A DNA stretch of 64,000 nt from Turritopsis dohrnii (taxonomy: Eukaryota > Cnidaria > Hydrozoa > Anthoathecata > Oceaniidae): assembly GCA_027922465.2 (NCBI GenBank), contig BQMF02000372.1, positions 248,001-312,000 of the forward strand, given 5' to 3'. The position numbers and the translations under genes were made by a program. Below the pieces are notes generated by a model. That model was not told the DNA's origin. It saw only the letters and a program-made list of their open reading frames with translations, and ran no database searches. Shown one piece after another: positions 11,206 through 22,797 of this stretch; position 1 is the first letter of the stretch; each line of letters begins with the position of its first letter.

Positions 11206-12320
11206 AGGAAGATTGATAGCAATCTTTAATGGTTGAAGCATGTATATGATATACTTACGTAATTACTTTGAAATCAGAAATGATCTATGTACACTTAACA
11301 TTATTCCGTATACTTTATTTCAAAAAGAAAGTATATAAGTATTTTTCATTCAGATGTAAATAAATATATGGTCTGGTGGTATATAAAGTTTAAAGTTTTT
11401 GTAGTGTCAATTATGCTTTCATGAAGCTCTGGGGAGTACGTACACTTATATATAATAACTGTAGTGTGATAATTCTAAAAAGTTACAAATTAAGAAGTTT
11501 TTAGTCAAAAAGCTATGTGTTTGTATTAGGGGAAAATGTTTCAATGTTTAAGCCTTTCAAGATACGAAAGAATTTTTTTGTTTCTTGTTTGGGTTGTAAT
11601 ACTTTAACACACCTTTTTCTCCTCAGCTCCAACATTACGTATTGATTGTCTGCTCTTCACCACTTCTGCTTGATGATTCTTTAGCTTAGATATACTGACA
11701 ATGCCCCCATTTACACATCTTCCTAATCACGATTGTTAACGAACATTTACATTGTGTTCAATTTTTACGTGCTGTGTGTAGTGTTAATGTTGTATTGTAT
11801 TGTTAGTCACAGTTGATATGTTTCTTTGTAGTTGAACGTTTTTATTTGCTCATGTTATCTGTTGTGAATTTATTCCTGTTTGTATGTGGCTTGTGTGTGG
11901 GTCGAGCGTCAGTATAAACTACGTATTTATTATTATGTTATGTTTGTTGATTTGTTTGTTGATGTTTTTTCTATAAACCCGTTTTGTTTTGTAATTATGT
12001 AGTCCTGATCATCATCCTGGCAAATTGAAATGTTCTGTGTATAAATTCAAAATACTGTACTATTAGTAACACAATACAAAATTTTAGTAAATTTTGGTAT
12101 AAATTTATAGAGCATATATTTGCAACATTGGGAATTCTGTTTGTATGTAATTAAGAAGATTGGAAGTACATATCAAATGTTTAAAGTATATTACATGATT
12201 TTCATACGTAATCACTGTGATATCAGAAAAGATCAATATAAACTTAATCGTATGTTGTATACCCAATATAAACAATGTTTCATGTCATTCAGATGTATAT
12301 AAGCAATAAAGTTTTGCATG
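11206..12320 (+). repeat. Diverged internal direct duplication in the outer Helentron
   Basis: The segments 11206-11390 and 12149-12320 align over about 170 bp (AGAAGATTG..., then a CATTCAGATGTA phrase, then a TGTCAATTATGCTTTC-like phrase). Part recurs near 54185-54220 in the other copy. The intervening segment also has loosely repeated blocks (10855-11060 against 11590-11800). Internal minisatellite-like duplication is common in non-autonomous Helentrons. Short open frames here (12120-12302, 12436-12690) are not convincing. Confidence 0.45.
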
Positions 12321-12853
12321 GTATCAATTACACTTTCGGCATGCCTTATAAAGATCATTCAACCTTTTCAAATTTCTAAAAGAATTTTTATCAACTTTTC
12401 TTCTATTGTGTTAGATTAAATTAGGTCATTTTGAGTTGATTGTTATGTCATGCGTTTCTTTTATATGTAATTATGTAATTATATATAAGAGTAATTTTAA
12501 CATTTCTCACTCTCATTCAAACATTCAAAAGAGTCAACATATAATTTCAAATCATTTATTCATGAAAATTTTCACTGGTAGCACACCTTTGGCCAGCTGT
12601 TTGAACATATTTAACTTCAAAATTTCAATAACAAAGCTGATTTTAATTTGTGTGTCACAATTCCCACCTGCTGTGTGCAGTCTACACTGAGCAGCAGTCA
12701 ATGTTGTATTGTATTTTTCAATCCTTCAAAATCTTTCAAGTTTCAAGAATGTTATTGTTAGTCTTCCATTTTCATACTTCAGCTGATTTTGCAGAAATCC
12801 TTCTGCCCGTAAGTGCATCTTGTTAATATTTATGTCCATCTTCTTCTCCAGCA

Positions 12854-15560
12854 ATGGGTAAATACAATATACAAGAAATTATAGACTTCATCACAGATGG
12901 TGATGTATCAGATTTTTAGGATCTGTCTGATGAAGAGAATGAAAATGATCCTGAAATAAACAGTTCAAACAAACTTACTGTCGATGAAACTGAGTCAACT
13001 ACTGAGGATGAAGATGACAATATACCTTTAGCACATATTACAGTGCAGCAGGATAATAAAATGAATGATCAAAGTAATAAGAATGAAAGTACTTGTGACA
13101 TTACTCAAGGCATGGATCGTGTTTACAAGTGGTGAAAAAGGGACATACCTGAAACCAATAATGAATTTACAGGGACATTTAGTGATCCACCAGAGAATAT
13201 GACATCGCTACAGTATTTTAATACATTTTTTCCTGATAATTTTATTGGATTGATTGTTGAAAACACGAATCTCTATAGCGTTCAATGTCATAGTAAAAGC
13301 GTAGACACTAATGCAATTGAAATGAAAACCTTCATTGGTATGAACATGTTGATGGTTATAGTGAAATTGCCACAATATTTTCACTATTGGAGAAATACCC
13401 TTAGATATCCTGCTATAGCAGATGTTATGCCACGGAATAGATTTTCCGAATTGAGGCGAAATTTGTGGACAATAATTCTGAGCATGAACAACATGACAAA
13501 CTCTTCAAAATTAGACCAACAGTTGAAGCAGTTAGGAACACACTAGCCGCCAAGGCGGCGTCGCTCGCCGCCCATGTCCACCTGCTCTGTATCACTGTAT
13601 CAATAAATGTCAAATTTCCTTATAAACGGCTCGTACAACTTGTGTTCAGCCAAAGCAGATTCAAAATCACAACCTTTGGTATGCAGTGTTATATCAGTTT
13701 TGCATCAATTTTTCAGTTTTTTCATGATGTGTTACTTATTTATTTTTTAAAACCAATCGTCTATCAGTATAACAATACACTCAAAACGTATTGAGAAAAA
13801 ACTTCGACTTATTATCAGCTTTCGTTTTAAAAAATTTACGCGCTCTAACATGGGTGCTATTAAACGTAGGGGGGAAATGGTTTCTCTTCTTAAAAAGATC
13901 CCACGGGAGGAGAGAAAAAAGGCACGTGCTAAATGAATAAAGTGAATAAAAATATGTTCGATCAGAAGTGCATAACAAAGAAATTAAATTAATAAAACAA
14001 AAGAAAAAAAATTTTTTTTTTCATGATACTCTTTTTTCGTGCAAGGAAAGCTTCGGTTTTTAAACATTTTGATTGCTCGAAAAAAAGGTTCACCGATCTC
14101 AGGCAATCAGCCAAGCGTTAGGATACAACACTGGCAAACCGAACACGCTTATGCCATCACTGTTTGTTGCCCAGAATGTTTAATCAGTAGGTTTCTTTGT
14201 ATCTAGTTGATGTACTGTTTTCAAAGCCAAGTCAACAGTAGTCCTTGGAATATAAAATTAATAATAATTTTAATAAAAAAAACATTATTCCTATTGGTTC
14301 ACCAGTCAAAAAAAGTCACGTTCGATTGGGGTTACAATTTGTTTTGCACTGACGTTGCACACAAAAAGAAATAATTTCGCTCACAACTTAATGTATCATT
14401 TTGCGTAACAGACAAACAGAGAATCGGCTATTAATATATAGATGTGTCAAGATAGAACCAGAAGAATTTCATAGTGTTGATGAACAGGTAATCCCATCAA
14501 AAACAAAGTTTTCGAAAATTCGTCAATACAACCCAAAGAAACCGAAAAAATGGGGCTTCAAAAATCTGGTGCGTTCCGGTTCCAGTGGTTTTATGTACAA
14601 TTTTTTTCTGTACGCAGGTAGTGAAAATACAGATGGTAATAAACCCTATAGCAACCTACAAAAATCAGCACAAGTGGTAGCAAAGGTATGTTAAAATTTA
14701 CCTGGACATAAAGGACATAAACTCTTTTTTGATAATTGGTTTAGCACCCTGGACTTATTTTATTACTTGAAAGATAATAGTATCAATGCTGTTGACACAA
14801 TTCGTGCTAATCGTCTTAAACATTGTCCCCTTGAGTCTGAAAAGGATCTGAAAAAACAAGGGCGGGGATCCTTTGATTATCGCGTTGACATAAACTCTGG
14901 GTTAGTGATAGTTCGATGGATGGACAACAGCATGGTACAATTAGCATCAAACTTTGTTGGGCTAAATCCTGTTGGTAAAATTGAACGATGGGTAAAATCA
15001 GCAAACACGAGAACCCAAATTGACTGTCCTCAAATTGTACTCGATTACAACAAGAGCATGGGGGGAGTTGATTTAGCAGACATGCTCATCCAGCTTTATC
15101 GTATTGAAGTCAAAACGACACGCTGGTACATAAAGGTGTTTTGGCATATGGTTGATATTGCAAAAGTGAATGCATGGCTGCTTTATCGGCGTCACCAAAA
15201 GCAATTAGGTGTCTCTGTAAAAAAACAGAAAACACTTGTGAATTTTGCAAAGGAAATTGCTGAAGGATGTGTTGGCCAATAAATCGTTAAGCGATCAAAC
15301 AAAAAGTCGTGGAAGACCTAAGCGACAAAGTTTTGAACCAATAAAACGTGGTGGGAAAAAGCCGGCTATAGCAATACCTTGCAACGATGTTCGTTTCGAT
15401 CAAATTGGACATACCAGCAGAGGACAAAAAACGATGTTGTGCTTGTCAATCGTACAGTCGTATGACTTGTGAGAAGTGTAAAATACCATTATGCCTGACC
15501 AGTTCAAGAAACTGCTTCAAACCTTTCACTACAAATAACACTATTGACAGATTTTTTTTA
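12854..15560 (+). pseudogene. piggyBac transposase (PGBD3-like), disrupted
   Basis: The reading begins at ATG 12854 (GKYNIQEIIDFI) with an acidic N-terminus, then the DDE_Tnp_1_7 core: LFKIRPTVEAVRN; KIEPEEFHSVDEQ with the first catalytic Asp; HKLFFDNWFSTLDL with the second; and MGGVDLADMLI. A Cys-rich C-terminal finger (about 15387-15540) ends it. Damage: TAG at 12917, TGA at 13133, a frameshift near 13445-13465, a 900-bp Helitron at 13543-14442, TAA at 14692, and frameshifts near 15270 and 15390-15460. The flanking TIRs and TTAA sites were not located. An active enzyme would cut and paste at TTAA; this copy cannot. Confidence 0.9.
13543..14442 (-). mobile_element. Non-autonomous Helitron, full length, in piggyBac gene
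   Basis: Read on the minus strand it starts TCTATATATTAATAGCC at 14442. It ends with the hairpin GCCGCC-TT-GGCGGC followed by TAG at 13543 (terminal CTAG). The host bases are A before and T after. Deleting it gives the piggyBac codons AAC ACA TGT GTC (residues RNTCVKIEP), restoring the family sequence in frame. 5'-TC, a 3' hairpin plus CTRR, and A|T insertion without target duplication are the hallmarks of Helitrons. It carries no gene. Three relatives lie at 51791-52620, 56506-57195 and 58975-59620. Confidence 0.93.
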
Positions 15561-15570
15561 TTAGAAATTT

Positions 15571-15745
15571 ACTAGTATCTCGCGTAAAAGTTTTTTACGG
15601 CTTTAATTTCGAAAACGTTTTGCGTAAGTCCTGTGACGAAATGAGGTGACGAAAAATTAAACCATGGAATTGTAAGTGGAAAGTGTATCCATGTTGTAGA
15701 GCTCGAAAAACTGAGCAAAAAAATGTATGGGAAATTTTTGCCTGA
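15571..15745 (-). repeat. R1 repeat, truncated copy
   Basis: It starts ACTAGTATCTCGCGTAAAAG and matches the ACTAGT half of R1 to about the ATGTATGGGA block. It lies directly after the end of the piggyBac reading. Confidence 0.6.
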
Positions 15746-17485
15746 TGACGAATATTTTAACCGACGAAAATTTTGAAAAAGTGAAATTTATAAGTAAGTA
15801 TTAGTAACATTTTTCAAAATGACGAATTTTTAACAGACGAAATATTTTAACCGCCGAAATAAATAACCAACATATTTTTAACCGAAAAGGTACAATGAAT
15901 GAATGCATTTGCTTAGAAAATACTGTGATATCAATATGCGAAAATATGATGATGAAAAAATTGATACCTTCCAGTGATGATTCTTTCCACTAATGCAATA
16001 CCAGAATAACAAATTCTTTCAATATAATGATCTTCACCAACAAACTAACATCATGATTTAAACCATGACATTCCACTGCAACCATCTTATTATACTATTA
16101 ACCTAAAAGAACACATTAAAAGGCAATCAAAATAAGGTTCTGGCAATGTCTGATGTAAAAAGAACGGTACAATAACACAGAAAAGCTTATCAAATAACGT
16201 TTTGATTAAGCATTAACCATTTTCTACGACATTTAAAAATCACTGTGACGGAGAGCACTTTTAGTGAAATTGTGTATAGATTTCTAAACTTCGAAGATGT
16301 TTTTTAATAAATGTGGCGACTGAGAAAATATATTTTGAAAATTGTAAAATTTCTATTCCACACTAATTCAACACTAATTGATAGAGTGACAGACAGACCT
16401 AAACACAAACCACAGTTTAATGAACTGATGGTGTGAAAGCTAGAAAGCTAGTATACTGTGATGGAAGAGATAAGCAAAAGAAATTGTAACTAATAACTTC
16501 TATTCTGTTAAATAATTTAACTAATTTAATAATAATCTATATATAGCTACATTAATAAACATTATGAAACTACCATACAATTGTTTGTATCATAGTACTA
16601 TTGTGTATTGAATAAGATATTGTTATTGAAAAACAAAGAAACTTTTCAGAAAATTGTATCAGACTTGCTCAATGTATGGTAGTTTCATACCACCATCAGT
16701 TTTCAATTCATTTCAGTGAGTCTATTTATGTTGTCATGAAGGCCTTAGGTGTTCAAAACCTTACAGGCACTCTTATGAAAAGGTGGGTCAGATATTCATT
16801 CACCTATAGGCTCAACCAAATGATTACCACAAAAAACTGTGTACTCACTTAAATGAATTGAAAACTGATGGGGCAAAATTATTATAAACAGTGTAGTGCC
16901 TGTTATCAGACACTGCACTATGATTGCTTTCAGGCGGACAGATGACTGGCTTTGTTTTTTTTGTTTCCTTTTCTCCATTTAAAACCTGGATGGTCCTGAC
17001 CCCCAAGTCTTCGCCATACCCGGAATGCCGCCTGAGACTGGGGGCCGGGATGACTCTGCCGGTACATTAAGAAGTCTTGATACGAATCTACAACATATTG
17101 TTGAAATAATTTTTATTAGTAAAGAAGCAAAAGGTTGATACTCAAATTGATAAATTCATATTGATAGAAACTTACATTCTTTTGTAGTAGCCAAGACACC
17201 ATCTAAAATGCAAAATTTAATAACGACACAATAATTTTTTGACCTTATTATGTTAATCTTGTAATTGTAAGATTTTGGCAGCCAAAAGCAATGGTAATAT
17301 ATGATGATGATGATGAAGCTAAATGAAAATGAAATAGGGCAATTGTTAAGTTAAAACATGTGTTACTAACAATGAATTGAAAAATTAATGTGTACACTCT
17401 TACTATCAGCCATTGGTAAAGCTTCATCTAAATAAAAAATGGTTTAAAAAGTAACTGTTATACAAAAACTTCATACACTGCTAAC
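15746..17485. other. Non-coding AT-rich region with two inverted repeats
   Basis: No convincing gene. 15746-15890 has short repeated GACGAA/AACCGAC-type blocks. A 16-bp inverted repeat ATGAAACTACCATACA lies at 16564-16579 against 16673-16688. A longer one (about 28 bp with one or two mismatches, CATCAGTTTTCAATTCATTT core) lies at 16694-16722 against 16843-16871 and looks like a fold-back element. 16985-17065 is unusually GC-rich. 17395-17485 matches 23150-23240 on the far side of the Kolobok-like element, so that element sits in a locally repeated host sequence. Confidence 0.5.
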
Positions 17486-18790
17486 TTAAGGGGGAATTAT
17501 GGTCAAAGTTGGCCAAAAAATGATTTTTTCAAATTACCTCATTTAAGACCATTTAATGATCACAGATTCACGTGGGTGTATCAGAAATTTCGATTTCCAA
17601 CTGGAAAGTCGTCAATTTTAACTTCTAAATCACTAGGTGACAAGATTTGGTAATTGTTTACCTTGGTTATGCCCTTAACAACGGGTTATAATCTTCAAAT
17701 GTAGTGCCTTTTGGGCAAATCTAGCATTCAAAATTTCTCCGCTCATTACACCTAATATATCCACTTTGACCTTGAATTAGGGAAATCAAGACAAAGCTTC
17801 TCAAAAAGTCAAAATGTCTGGAAAACAGAAAGCAAGATCTGCTTGAAAAAGTAAAAAGAAATGTTTTAAAGGTGTTCCATCTAGGGCAAAACTTGTACAT
17901 AATGTAAATACATATGAAGAAAATGTAAATAATGAAGATCACGATGTAAATATGTATATAACTGTTGAAGAAGGGACAGTTCCACCGAGCACACCACCAC
18001 CACAAACTACAGTATCTCAAAGAAAAATAAAAACAATTGAACCACTGACACCAAGTAAATTCAACAGAATTACAGACTATCGTATCATGGATATGGAATT
18101 ATTGGCAGATATATTTACTCAAAACACCCTCTGTCAGGAGTGCTTCAACCCCAGACTTGTGCTATCAGAAAATGTTTTAAAAAAATCTGTTTTTTCGTCC
18201 AGTTTGTCATTAAAATGTACGTCTTGTGATTTTTCACATGATTTCTCTACGTCTCGTCAAATTGGTAAATCTGATGATATCAATAGAAGAATAGTTTACA
18301 CCTTCAGATCTCTTGGGTATGGGCATGCAGTCTTGGAAAAATTTGCTTCTCTTATGAACATGCCAGGTCCAATGGCTATCAAAACTTACGAGGACATTGA
18401 AACTATTATTTCCAGTGCAACTAAAAATATCGCAAACGATACCATGATTGAAGCTGTTGATGAAATTAAAGCCAGTAAAATTAATGACACAGTTGATGAA
18501 ACAGCTGCTGTAATTGTAGATACTGGTGTGTCTGTTGATGGTGCTTGGACAAAGCGTGGCTATTCATCAATGAATTGTGTCGTTACCGCAATCTCATTGG
18601 ACAATGGGAAAGTTGTTGACATTGAGCCAATGTCTAGAATACCGAACTTAAGAAATTGAGGACGGCGATCTCTGAGACGGTGAATTTCAAAATTTTGTTG
18701 AAATGCGCATGCGTGTCTCTGAGGAAAACCCACTCACGTTGTGCCGAAGACGTGATTTTCAAGATTTCGCGTTGTTATCATAACTTCAAC

Positions 18791-19815
18791 ATGGCTGAAC
18801 AAACTGGGGAAGTCTCTGATGTAAAACGTGGGTAAGTAGAACTGTTTTAAACAATAAAAGAATATACAAAATACATTATGATTTGCCAGTGGCTGTGGAG
18901 AAACCTTTTAACTTGTAAATTGGCAACATTTTGGCTTCTACCAAAAATGAAAAAAGAGTGTTTACCCTGCCTGAAATGATGAGGATTGTCCATCAGTTAA
19001 AATAATTTTCATCTTGTAATTACTTTATTGGTGAGTTTCCATCTTATGGGTTGAAATTTCAATTTGTACAAATTCTTTTTTCTAGCGCAATGACTTGGAG
19101 TGAGGAGAAAGATATATTGCTTGGAAGGGAGATGCTTGTTGTAGAACCATACAAGTTTAAAGAAAAAACAAGAGAGCGAGGTCAAGCATGGTGTGAAATA
19201 AGCAATAATTTGAACCTTATACCAGGTTTTACTGTGTCGGCACGAGCTGTTAGAGAAAGATTTAAGCTGTTGGAACAAAAATATAAAAGACAGAGGAACG
19301 ATGAATTGAAAGCCAGTGGCATTGATGTTGAATTATCTGAACTAGATACTTTGTTGGAAGAAATTATTGAACGAACATTTGAGTTCTCAGTTAATGAAAG
19401 TTCACAGAATGAAAAGAAAAAGAAAGATGACAAAGAAGTGGGTGAGCATATGCGCTTGCAAGCTCTTGAAACCTTTAAAGAGACTCAAAAAAGACTTAAC
19501 AGTAGTGATGAGGGAGAATTTATCTCTCCAAAACCTAAGAAGTCAAGGAACACAGGGAGTGATACCCTTGCATTTTTAAAGGAACGAATGACTTTAGAAT
19601 CTGAGAACCGTGAAAAAGAATTAGAGCTAAGAAAGCAAGAACTTGAAAATGAAAAAAGCAACAGGGAAGCATCTCTTGACCAACAAAATAATTAAATCAC
19701 ATTAATGAGTAACTCGATGACCCAAATGCAGCAAATGACACAAACATTTATGCAGAGTCACCAAGCCCAAACACAAATACTCTATGGACTTTTAGAGAAA
19801 TTTGCAAAGAAGTAA
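18791..19815 (+). pseudogene. Harbinger MYB/SANT-like DNA-binding protein
   Basis: Exon 1 is 18791-18831 (starts MAEQTGEVSD) and exon 2 starts at 19086 after a CTAG acceptor; the join reads KRGAMTWSEEKD. Residues about 15-85 are a MYB/SANT-like trihelix domain. A basic, acidic-patched linker and a charged coiled coil (about 180-225) follow. TAA at 19693-19695 ends the frame, but the same frame continues for 39 codons rich in Gln and Met (MTQMQQMTQTF) to TAA at 19813. The partner protein in Harbingers recruits the transposase to TIRs and the nucleus. The stop may be a single inactivating mutation. A relative at 31376-31650 also has a stop at this place. Confidence 0.7.
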
Positions 19816-19996
19816 ATCTAACGAAAAACCCCATTTCTTGCTTGTTGTGTTTATGTTGTATTTTCTTATGTTTATGAATTTTGTTTTGATAGCAGTTTCT
19901 TGGCAATTTTGAAACATATTTGACTCTTTCTTTAAGAAGAAGCATTATACTATGTCAACTGAGCCCTATTAATAAATATTTGTTACAAAATTGTGT

Positions 19997-21030
19997 TCAT
20001 GAAAAATATTCTTCAAGTGTTGGTGGGTCAACACCGAAATATAATGATGTTGTGTTCTTGTACAAACATGCTCGGGCATTGTGCAATAAAGCACACACAA
20101 CATACATTTTCCCAATTGGACTGAGACCTATTTTCAAATTTTTTTTGAAGTCCATAAAAGCAAAGTAATTAGATATGTCCCCAAATATCCATTCCACTGC
20201 CATTCTAACTTTACTCATGGCTTCATTGAACGACTTTTGATCAGCTGTAATACGGGCTCCTTTGAAAGGCGCCATTAACTGTGGCTGAATGGGGTAAGCT
20301 GGATCACCATAAATGCAGAGAATTTGACCATTGGGACATACGGAATGTTGCTGTAAATTCTGCAGTAAGCCAGATGCGTTCAATAAAGCACAGTCATGGC
20401 GTCTACCTTCCATTGGTCCATATAAATTTGCAATTAAGCCATTGGGTGCAACTAAACTCTGGAACTTAATAGAGTGGACTCTCTTGTGACCATTATAAAC
20501 CGTTCTTTGATTGGAAATTGGTCGACATATTGGACGCACGGTTCCATCTATAAATCCCCAGCAAAAATTTAGAGAGGCTCCTTTTTCATGCACTGCATCA
20601 GCATACTTTCTAAGATTGGCAGGCTGTAACCAAGCTTGGTTAAAACTGTGCAATTTGCTGTTAAATTGGTCATAAATCCAATTCAAAATATAGTTTGAAA
20701 TCTTGCTTAATTCGGGTACAGATCTACCAAATAGATGAATTATGTCTCCGAATCGGCAGGGGTAAGCCAATCTTCGGAGAAGTATGCAAAGAGCTTCGAT
20801 TTTTGGTACTTTTGTGCCATTATAACAAATGACAGGGTCTGGAATACGCAGCAAATCAACCAAAGCATATATGTCATGCTTGTAAAAAGGGAACTGAGCC
20901 AAACATTCAGACTCGTTCAAAGCATCTAACTGGAAAGGAGTATATTGCCAGTATGGAAAATCTGGATTTCTTGAAATATTTGACTGATACAGAAGTAAAA
21001 ATTCTATTTCATCAATGCTTTTTTCAGAAT
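19997..21030 (-). CDS. Harbinger transposase, DDE_Tnp_4 family
   Basis: The reading on the minus strand runs without a stop from at least 21030 to 19997. It includes the upstream in-frame segment DFPYWQYTPFQLDALNESEC before the conserved core. No ATG in this frame was found upstream, so a short first exon or start is unresolved. The candidate triad is Asp in GFIDGTVRPI, Asp in YGDPAYP and Glu in AVEWIFGDIS. Length of the visible core is about 340 residues, near normal. It would cut and paste the element together with the MYB-like partner. No internal stop or shift is visible, so it may have been active recently. Confidence 0.8.
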
Positions 21031-22797
21031 GTGAAAGCAGTACACATTTCTGACTTCCCGCAAGGAAGCCATATTTGTTTACAAATTTTAATTGCGGTCG
21101 CCATCTACTTTCTTAACGTTCTGAAGAAAACGTCAACGTCGACTTCGCCGTCTGATACAACCGCCGTCTTAGACATTGCCGTCCTCGATTTCTTAAGCTC
21201 CCTAATGTGCAAAGCCTGTAACTTAAGAGAAGAGCTGAAAGAAAAGGACCCAATATATGCCAATTGGTTGGAACATCATAAGTGTTCCTACAGTTACAAA
21301 GGGTCCGCACCAGGAATGGAGCAACACGGCACCAAAAAAATATTTGAAAGATCTCTTGATAAGAATGGCCTGCAGTACACAGAGTTTCTTGGTGATGGGG
21401 ACACAAAAAGTCACACTGTAGTGAAAAATATATACAAAGAAATTCCAGTAATCAAGTTAGAGTGTGTGGGACACTATCAAAAGGGTATAGGCTCCCGCTT
21501 ACAAAAACTTAAAAAAAAGACCAAAGGTCTTGGTGGTAAGGGTCGCCTTACTGATTCTATGATTGATCGGCTCCAAAACTATTTTGGAATGGCCATTCGC
21601 CAAAATTGTCACGATTTAAAAGCCATGCAATCTGCTGCTAGAGCATCACTTTTTCATGTTGCTTCTTCAAGGCAAAATAATTGGCACTATCCTCACTGTC
21701 CTGTTGGGCCCAACAGCTGGTGCGGTTACAACAGAGACATGGCAAATGAAACAAATTGCTACAAGCATGGTCCAGGATTGCCTGAGGATGTGGTGATGAA
21801 AATTAGGCCAATTTATGTTGAGCTTACAAGTGAGGAGAACTTGAAAAAATGTTTGTATGGGAAGACCCAAAATCAAAACGAGAGCTTCAACTCTACTATG
21901 TGGGACCGCATACCAAAAGCTCGATATGTCTCGCTAAAGCATTTAGAGTTTGGTGTAATGCTGTAGCAAATTTTAACATTGCGAAGACAGCTAGCATTTT
22001 GATATTTGAGAAACTTGGAATGATTCCAGGCAAATACATGAATAATGGTTGTGTTAAATTAAATCGAAAGAGGTTACGAAATTCCTCCATCAAAAATAAT
22101 AAAACAGTGACCCGCCAGATTTTGCGGGCCAAGAAAATGAAAAAAATTGACAATGATGGGCACAAGGAAGGGAAAACTTATGCTCCTGGTGGTTTTTAGC
22201 TTAGTTTTTATCATCTGATTTTCTTGAAATACTAGCATATTTTTCATAGTAGACAAACACTTTTTACCAATTCTTAAACTTTGAATTGAGTTTTCTCCGC
22301 TTTAAATTTGCAAGTAAGCCAACATCAATATCTCATTATCTAATCATTAGATTTGCTTCAAATTTTGACAGTGTGTTCATCTCATTAGTATCTGTGTTCC
22401 TATGATTCATTTTTTAAAATCAACTTATAGCTGGAAAGTTATTGAAGGTCAAAATGTCAGAAAAAACCCTATTTGGAATACGCCGGATTTAAACTTCTGC
22501 TGAGTCAGAAAAAATTTTTATTTCAAAATGTTGAATCATAGGAACACAGACCCATGTATGCAGATCATGTAAACCAATTTCCAACTCTTTTTGATGACTA
22601 TAACTTGTAATATAACTGTTTTTGTATAACATGAATTTAAGTGGTTTTGGTCCAACCTTTGGTTGCTATGGCAACCTTTTCAAAAATATTTTTATGTTTT
22701 CTTCATAACTTTTGATACCCTATCAAAATATCCAAATGGTATTATCATTTTGACATTATTTGCCAAAAATGACTCTTAAACCATAATTCTCCCTTAA

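Larger units (their letters stand above)
9087..12822 (+). mobile_element. Helentron-like non-autonomous element (outer copy)
   Basis: The 5' end reads GGATTTCTGCGAAAGCAAG, a small hairpin followed by TTAAAACCGGC. The 3' end has the inverted match GCAGAAATCC (12791-12800), then a terminal hairpin TGCCCGTAAGTGCA and CTTGTT. Short inverted repeats offset by a 3' hairpin match the Helentron/HINE architecture (DINE-1-type elements). The copy at 53496-54351 has the same ends. A related inner element (9131-10512) interrupts it just after the 5' end; skipping that insert joins CCGGCTTTGTTG to a T-run and CTGTCCAAACC, as in the 53.5-kb copy. The interior has no credible gene. Confidence 0.55.
18642..21202. 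mobile_element. Harbinger transposon inserted in the Kolobok-like gene
   Basis: Inverted ends share CTTAAGAAAT[T/C]GAGGACGGC near both borders (about 18647-18670 and the complement at 21176-21197); the outermost few bases differ. It carries the usual Harbinger pair, convergent here: a MYB/SANT-like gene (+) and a DDE_Tnp_4 transposase (-). The target duplication is short and ambiguous: TA at both sides keeps the host frame, whereas typical Harbingers make 3 bp. Borders may be off by a few bases. Confidence 0.8.
17814..22199 (+). pseudogene. Mutator-like/Kolobok transposase, split by Harbinger
   Basis: Likely start at ATG 17814, with TGA at codon 11 (17844-17846). The first half (to about 18641) contains paired cysteines (CQECFNPRL, CTSCDFSH) and VSVDGAWTKRGYSSMN, with the first acidic residue. 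The second half resumes at 21205: CKACNLREEL, EFLGDGDTKSH with the second Asp, KLECVGHYQKG, GKGRLTDSMIDRLQNYFG and NQNESFNSTMW with a possible Glu. The host frame rejoins as SRIMCKACN if the insert and a 2-bp TA duplication are removed. A frameshift near 21945 precedes the C-terminal part ending at 22199. The sequence 20953-21202 before the second half is Harbinger DNA, not part of this protein. Confidence 0.82.
17490..22793 (+). mobile_element. Kolobok-like transposon with TTAA target, interrupted
   Basis: Both sides carry TTAA (17486-17489 and 22794-22797). Inverted ends begin GGG[G/A]GAATTATGGT. Inside is one gene for a Mutator-like transposase (PF20700-type), split by a Harbinger element at about 18642-21202. 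TTAA duplication is typical of Kolobok and piggyBac, and the protein is not piggyBac. Without the insert the element is about 2.74 kb. The superfamily label is inference from TTAA plus protein type. Confidence 0.75.

Noticed and set aside
16985..17065. GC-rich segment considered as a tRNA or other RNA gene
   Set aside because: No cloverleaf, no A/B box pair and no recognisable conserved RNA could be found by eye.
17721..18020. Minus-strand open frame of 99 codons
   Set aside because: Aromatic-rich shadow of the Mutator-like N-terminal coding region on the other strand.
20953..21204. N-terminal extension of the second Mutator-like half (starting MENLDFLKYL)
   Set aside because: This is antisense to the Harbinger transposase and its TIR; the true continuation of the Mutator-like protein begins at 21205.
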